Shown: in pieces, positions 62,251 through 64,000 of the stretch
How the letters are laid out: every line of letters begins with the position of its first letter
How positions within the stretch are numbered: position 1 is the stretch's first letter
Source of the DNA: Ziziphus jujuba
Lineage: Eukaryota > Streptophyta > Magnoliopsida > Rosales > Rhamnaceae
Reading direction: 5' to 3'
DNA length: 64,000 nt
NCBI RefSeq assembly: GCF_031755915.1
Contig: NC_083384.1
Span: forward strand, 31,663,001 to 31,727,000
The notes under the pieces: model-generated
Told to the model about the DNA's origin: nothing
Seen by the model: only the letters and a program-made list of their open reading frames with translations
Databases searched by the model: none
Program-made: the position numbers and the translations under genes

Positions 62251-64000
62251 TGTAACATTCGTCCCAAAGTACAACGGAAATTTTCCAACTTTGATCAAGG
62301 TTGACCGTTGACTGTCAACCGAAAGGGTCAAAAGTTGACTTTTTGACTCAGATGGAATTCTAGATTGACTGAGGTACCGTTATGAAGTACACATTGGTAT
62401 GCGTTTGTAAACTAGTAGCACGTTAAAAACGGAGTTACGGTTTGAAAGTTGTGAGCAAAATAAATTGAGATCCAAACTGTCCAATGGCTGCCAGAGTTGA
62501 CTTTTTGTTCATGTAAAGTTGAGCTTTGACTCATGCATGGTTGTGAAGTACTCATCGATACAAGTCCGTAAACTAGTGGCATGTCCAATTTAGAGATGTG
62601 GTTTGAAAGTTATGGACCTGTATAGTTTTTCAAATACAATATTATTTTAATATTATTTTTAAATATGTGAACGGTGTGCCACGTGTGACTTAATAAAAGG
62701 TGCCATGTATCACAACGGTGAGATGCCACATGTCAGCTATGGTTAAATACCATATTATTTTATTATTATTTTATACAACAATATTATTTTAATATTATAT
62801 AATTATTTTATTTTATTTCTTTTTATTTCTTTTTCTTTTTTCTTTTTTTTTCTTTTCTCTTCTCCCCACGTGGAAAAAAAAAAAGGGAAAAGGGGAAAAA
62901 CATGGGGGGGGGGGGGGGGGGGGGGCACGATTTCTTCTTCTTTTTCTTCCTCCACCCCCCCCGCGACGAGTCCACCTTCCTCCTCCTTCATCTCCGGCCG
63001 ATTGACCACTATGCGGATGGTAGCAAGCCACATGCGCTGGACAGACCGACGACCCATAATGGCACGACCTCAGCCACTCAATCTCCGGCCTGTGGAGTGG
63101 CTAACGTGCCAGGATCGGCACGTAACGCGGGCAGTCGGCTTCCTCCCCGTCGACTGGTTTTCTGGCCACTAGCAACCGTGCAACCAGTCCATTCCCATCA
63201 ATTTAAACCCCTTGAGTCCGTTTCCAAGCTCAAATTGGCTCAAACCTCACTCGTTTGTGGGATATTGTGGAGTTCAAAACCGGCCGTGACTCCCCGATGG
63301 GATTCCGGCCATCTCCGGCGGTGGTGGGGCAAATTGAAGGTATATTCTTGATGTCCTCGTTATAAGCTTCGATTTGGTACCTTATTTGTGAATTGTGATC
63401 GAGTATTTTGAAAGATGCCATTTTTGGATAAAATAATATTATTTTAATGTGGTAATCTGAAAAATATATGTGTGATGTTTAAATAATTGTTATTTATATT
63501 GATGATGTCCAATTGTGTTGAATTACATAAATATGGGTTGAATTAATGTTTTCTTCAGTTTGGAAAGCTGTAGATTTTAAACTGCTGTTAAATTATTGTT
63601 AACTTTACTAGTAAGTTACTGTGAAGTTATGACAACTAATAAAATGTATCTTTATATGCTTAATTATTTGTGGAATTGTATGTGGTTCTACTGACATTTA
63701 GTATGAATTAATTTGAAAGTTTACGGAATTGATTATATTGAATTATTGTGGAAGAGACTAATTTTATGAAATTATGATTTAAATTTTATTATGTTTATTG
63801 ATGCTAAATGGAAATTTGGTTTATTAAGGAATTCTTGATTTTTATTATTATGATTTAATTGTATTCATTACGTATGAGCAAGGTGTTTTTATTTAATTAA
63901 GTGTACTTGGATTTTAATATTATTTTTGGGCATGATTTGGCTTTAAATATTTCGAGGAAAATATTGGTTAAGTTTGGTGGTTTCAAATTATATAATTATG
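62251..64000 (+). mobile_element. 5' part of a second long LTR (same family as 41564), cut by window end
   Basis: Begins tgtaacattcgtcccaaag and follows 41564 onward for several hundred bp with many substitutions: cggaaattt, aaggttgacc, gaggtaccgtta, gaagtacacattgg, ggtttgaaagtt, atccaaactgtcca. Its GC-rich middle (62930-63330) parallels 42200-42660. It contains a 22-base G run at 62904-62925. Whether it is a solo LTR or the start of a full element lies outside the window. Confidence 0.75.
62904..62925 (+). repeat. 22-base poly-G run
   Basis: An uninterrupted run of 22 G within the LTR, preceded by an A/G-rich tract. It yields the G-rich and P-rich spurious ORFs on the two strands. It could form a G-quadruplex, and its length is prone to sequencing error. 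Confidence 0.9.

Noticed and set aside
62803..63351. Overlapping ORFs near the poly-G run
   Set aside because: They arise from homopolymer G/C and purine tracts within the LTR; no family similarity.
1..64000. CRISPR arrays, rRNA and tRNA genes
   Set aside because: No regularly spaced repeats of CRISPR type. The tRNA-like motifs found are a retrotransposon primer site and a SINE-like box pair, with no cloverleaf.

Overview
The window is nuclear DNA from a flowering plant, most likely a eudicot. The reasons are spliced genes of plant-specific families (a CYP78A cytochrome P450, an HD-Zip class I factor, a plant-type TauE/SafE exporter relic), a MIR166 locus, AT-rich intergenic DNA with dozens of (TA)n microsatellites, and many plant-type transposon relics. 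I do not assign a species.

Layout. 1-7.2 kb is gene-free and AT-rich; it holds a 3-unit tandem repeat split by a small foldback element, and a hAT-type MITE. 7.59-9.65 kb (+) is a two-exon methionine gamma-lyase gene. Its 3' flank is repeated, diverged, at about 10.8-12.3 kb (that copy carries another hAT-type MITE), with a possible third relic near 19.7 kb. 12.6-18.1 kb (-) is a decayed four-exon TauE/SafE-family pseudogene whose last intron contains an internally deleted Ty1/copia retrotransposon (13,022-16,702). 24.4-26.4 kb (-) is a two-exon CYP78A gene. 26.6-40.6 kb has no recognisable gene but contains MITEs, a SINE-like sequence and tandem duplications. 40.6-41.5 kb is a mini copia derivative, and 41.56-44.93 kb looks like a very long solo LTR. 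48.2-49.3 kb (+) is a five-exon Mediator subunit 10 gene behind a promoter rich in TGGGCC/T motifs. 50.5-51.3 kb (-) is a two-exon HD-Zip I gene of the ATHB7/ATHB12 type. 56.73-56.89 kb (+) is a MIR166 hairpin. From 62.25 kb to the end runs the 5' part of a second LTR of the family seen at 41.56 kb.

The intact genes are unrelated single-copy plant functions (methionine catabolism, organ-growth P450, Mediator, stress-type homeodomain factor, developmental microRNA) and do not form a pathway or cluster. The most unusual signal is a set of three short foldback/TIR elements (4,301; 38,301; 61,420), each bounded on both sides by (TA)n. For two of them a neighbouring tandem-repeat unit preserves the unoccupied site, which fixes the element ends from this sequence alone. 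I found no CRISPR array, rRNA or convincing tRNA gene.
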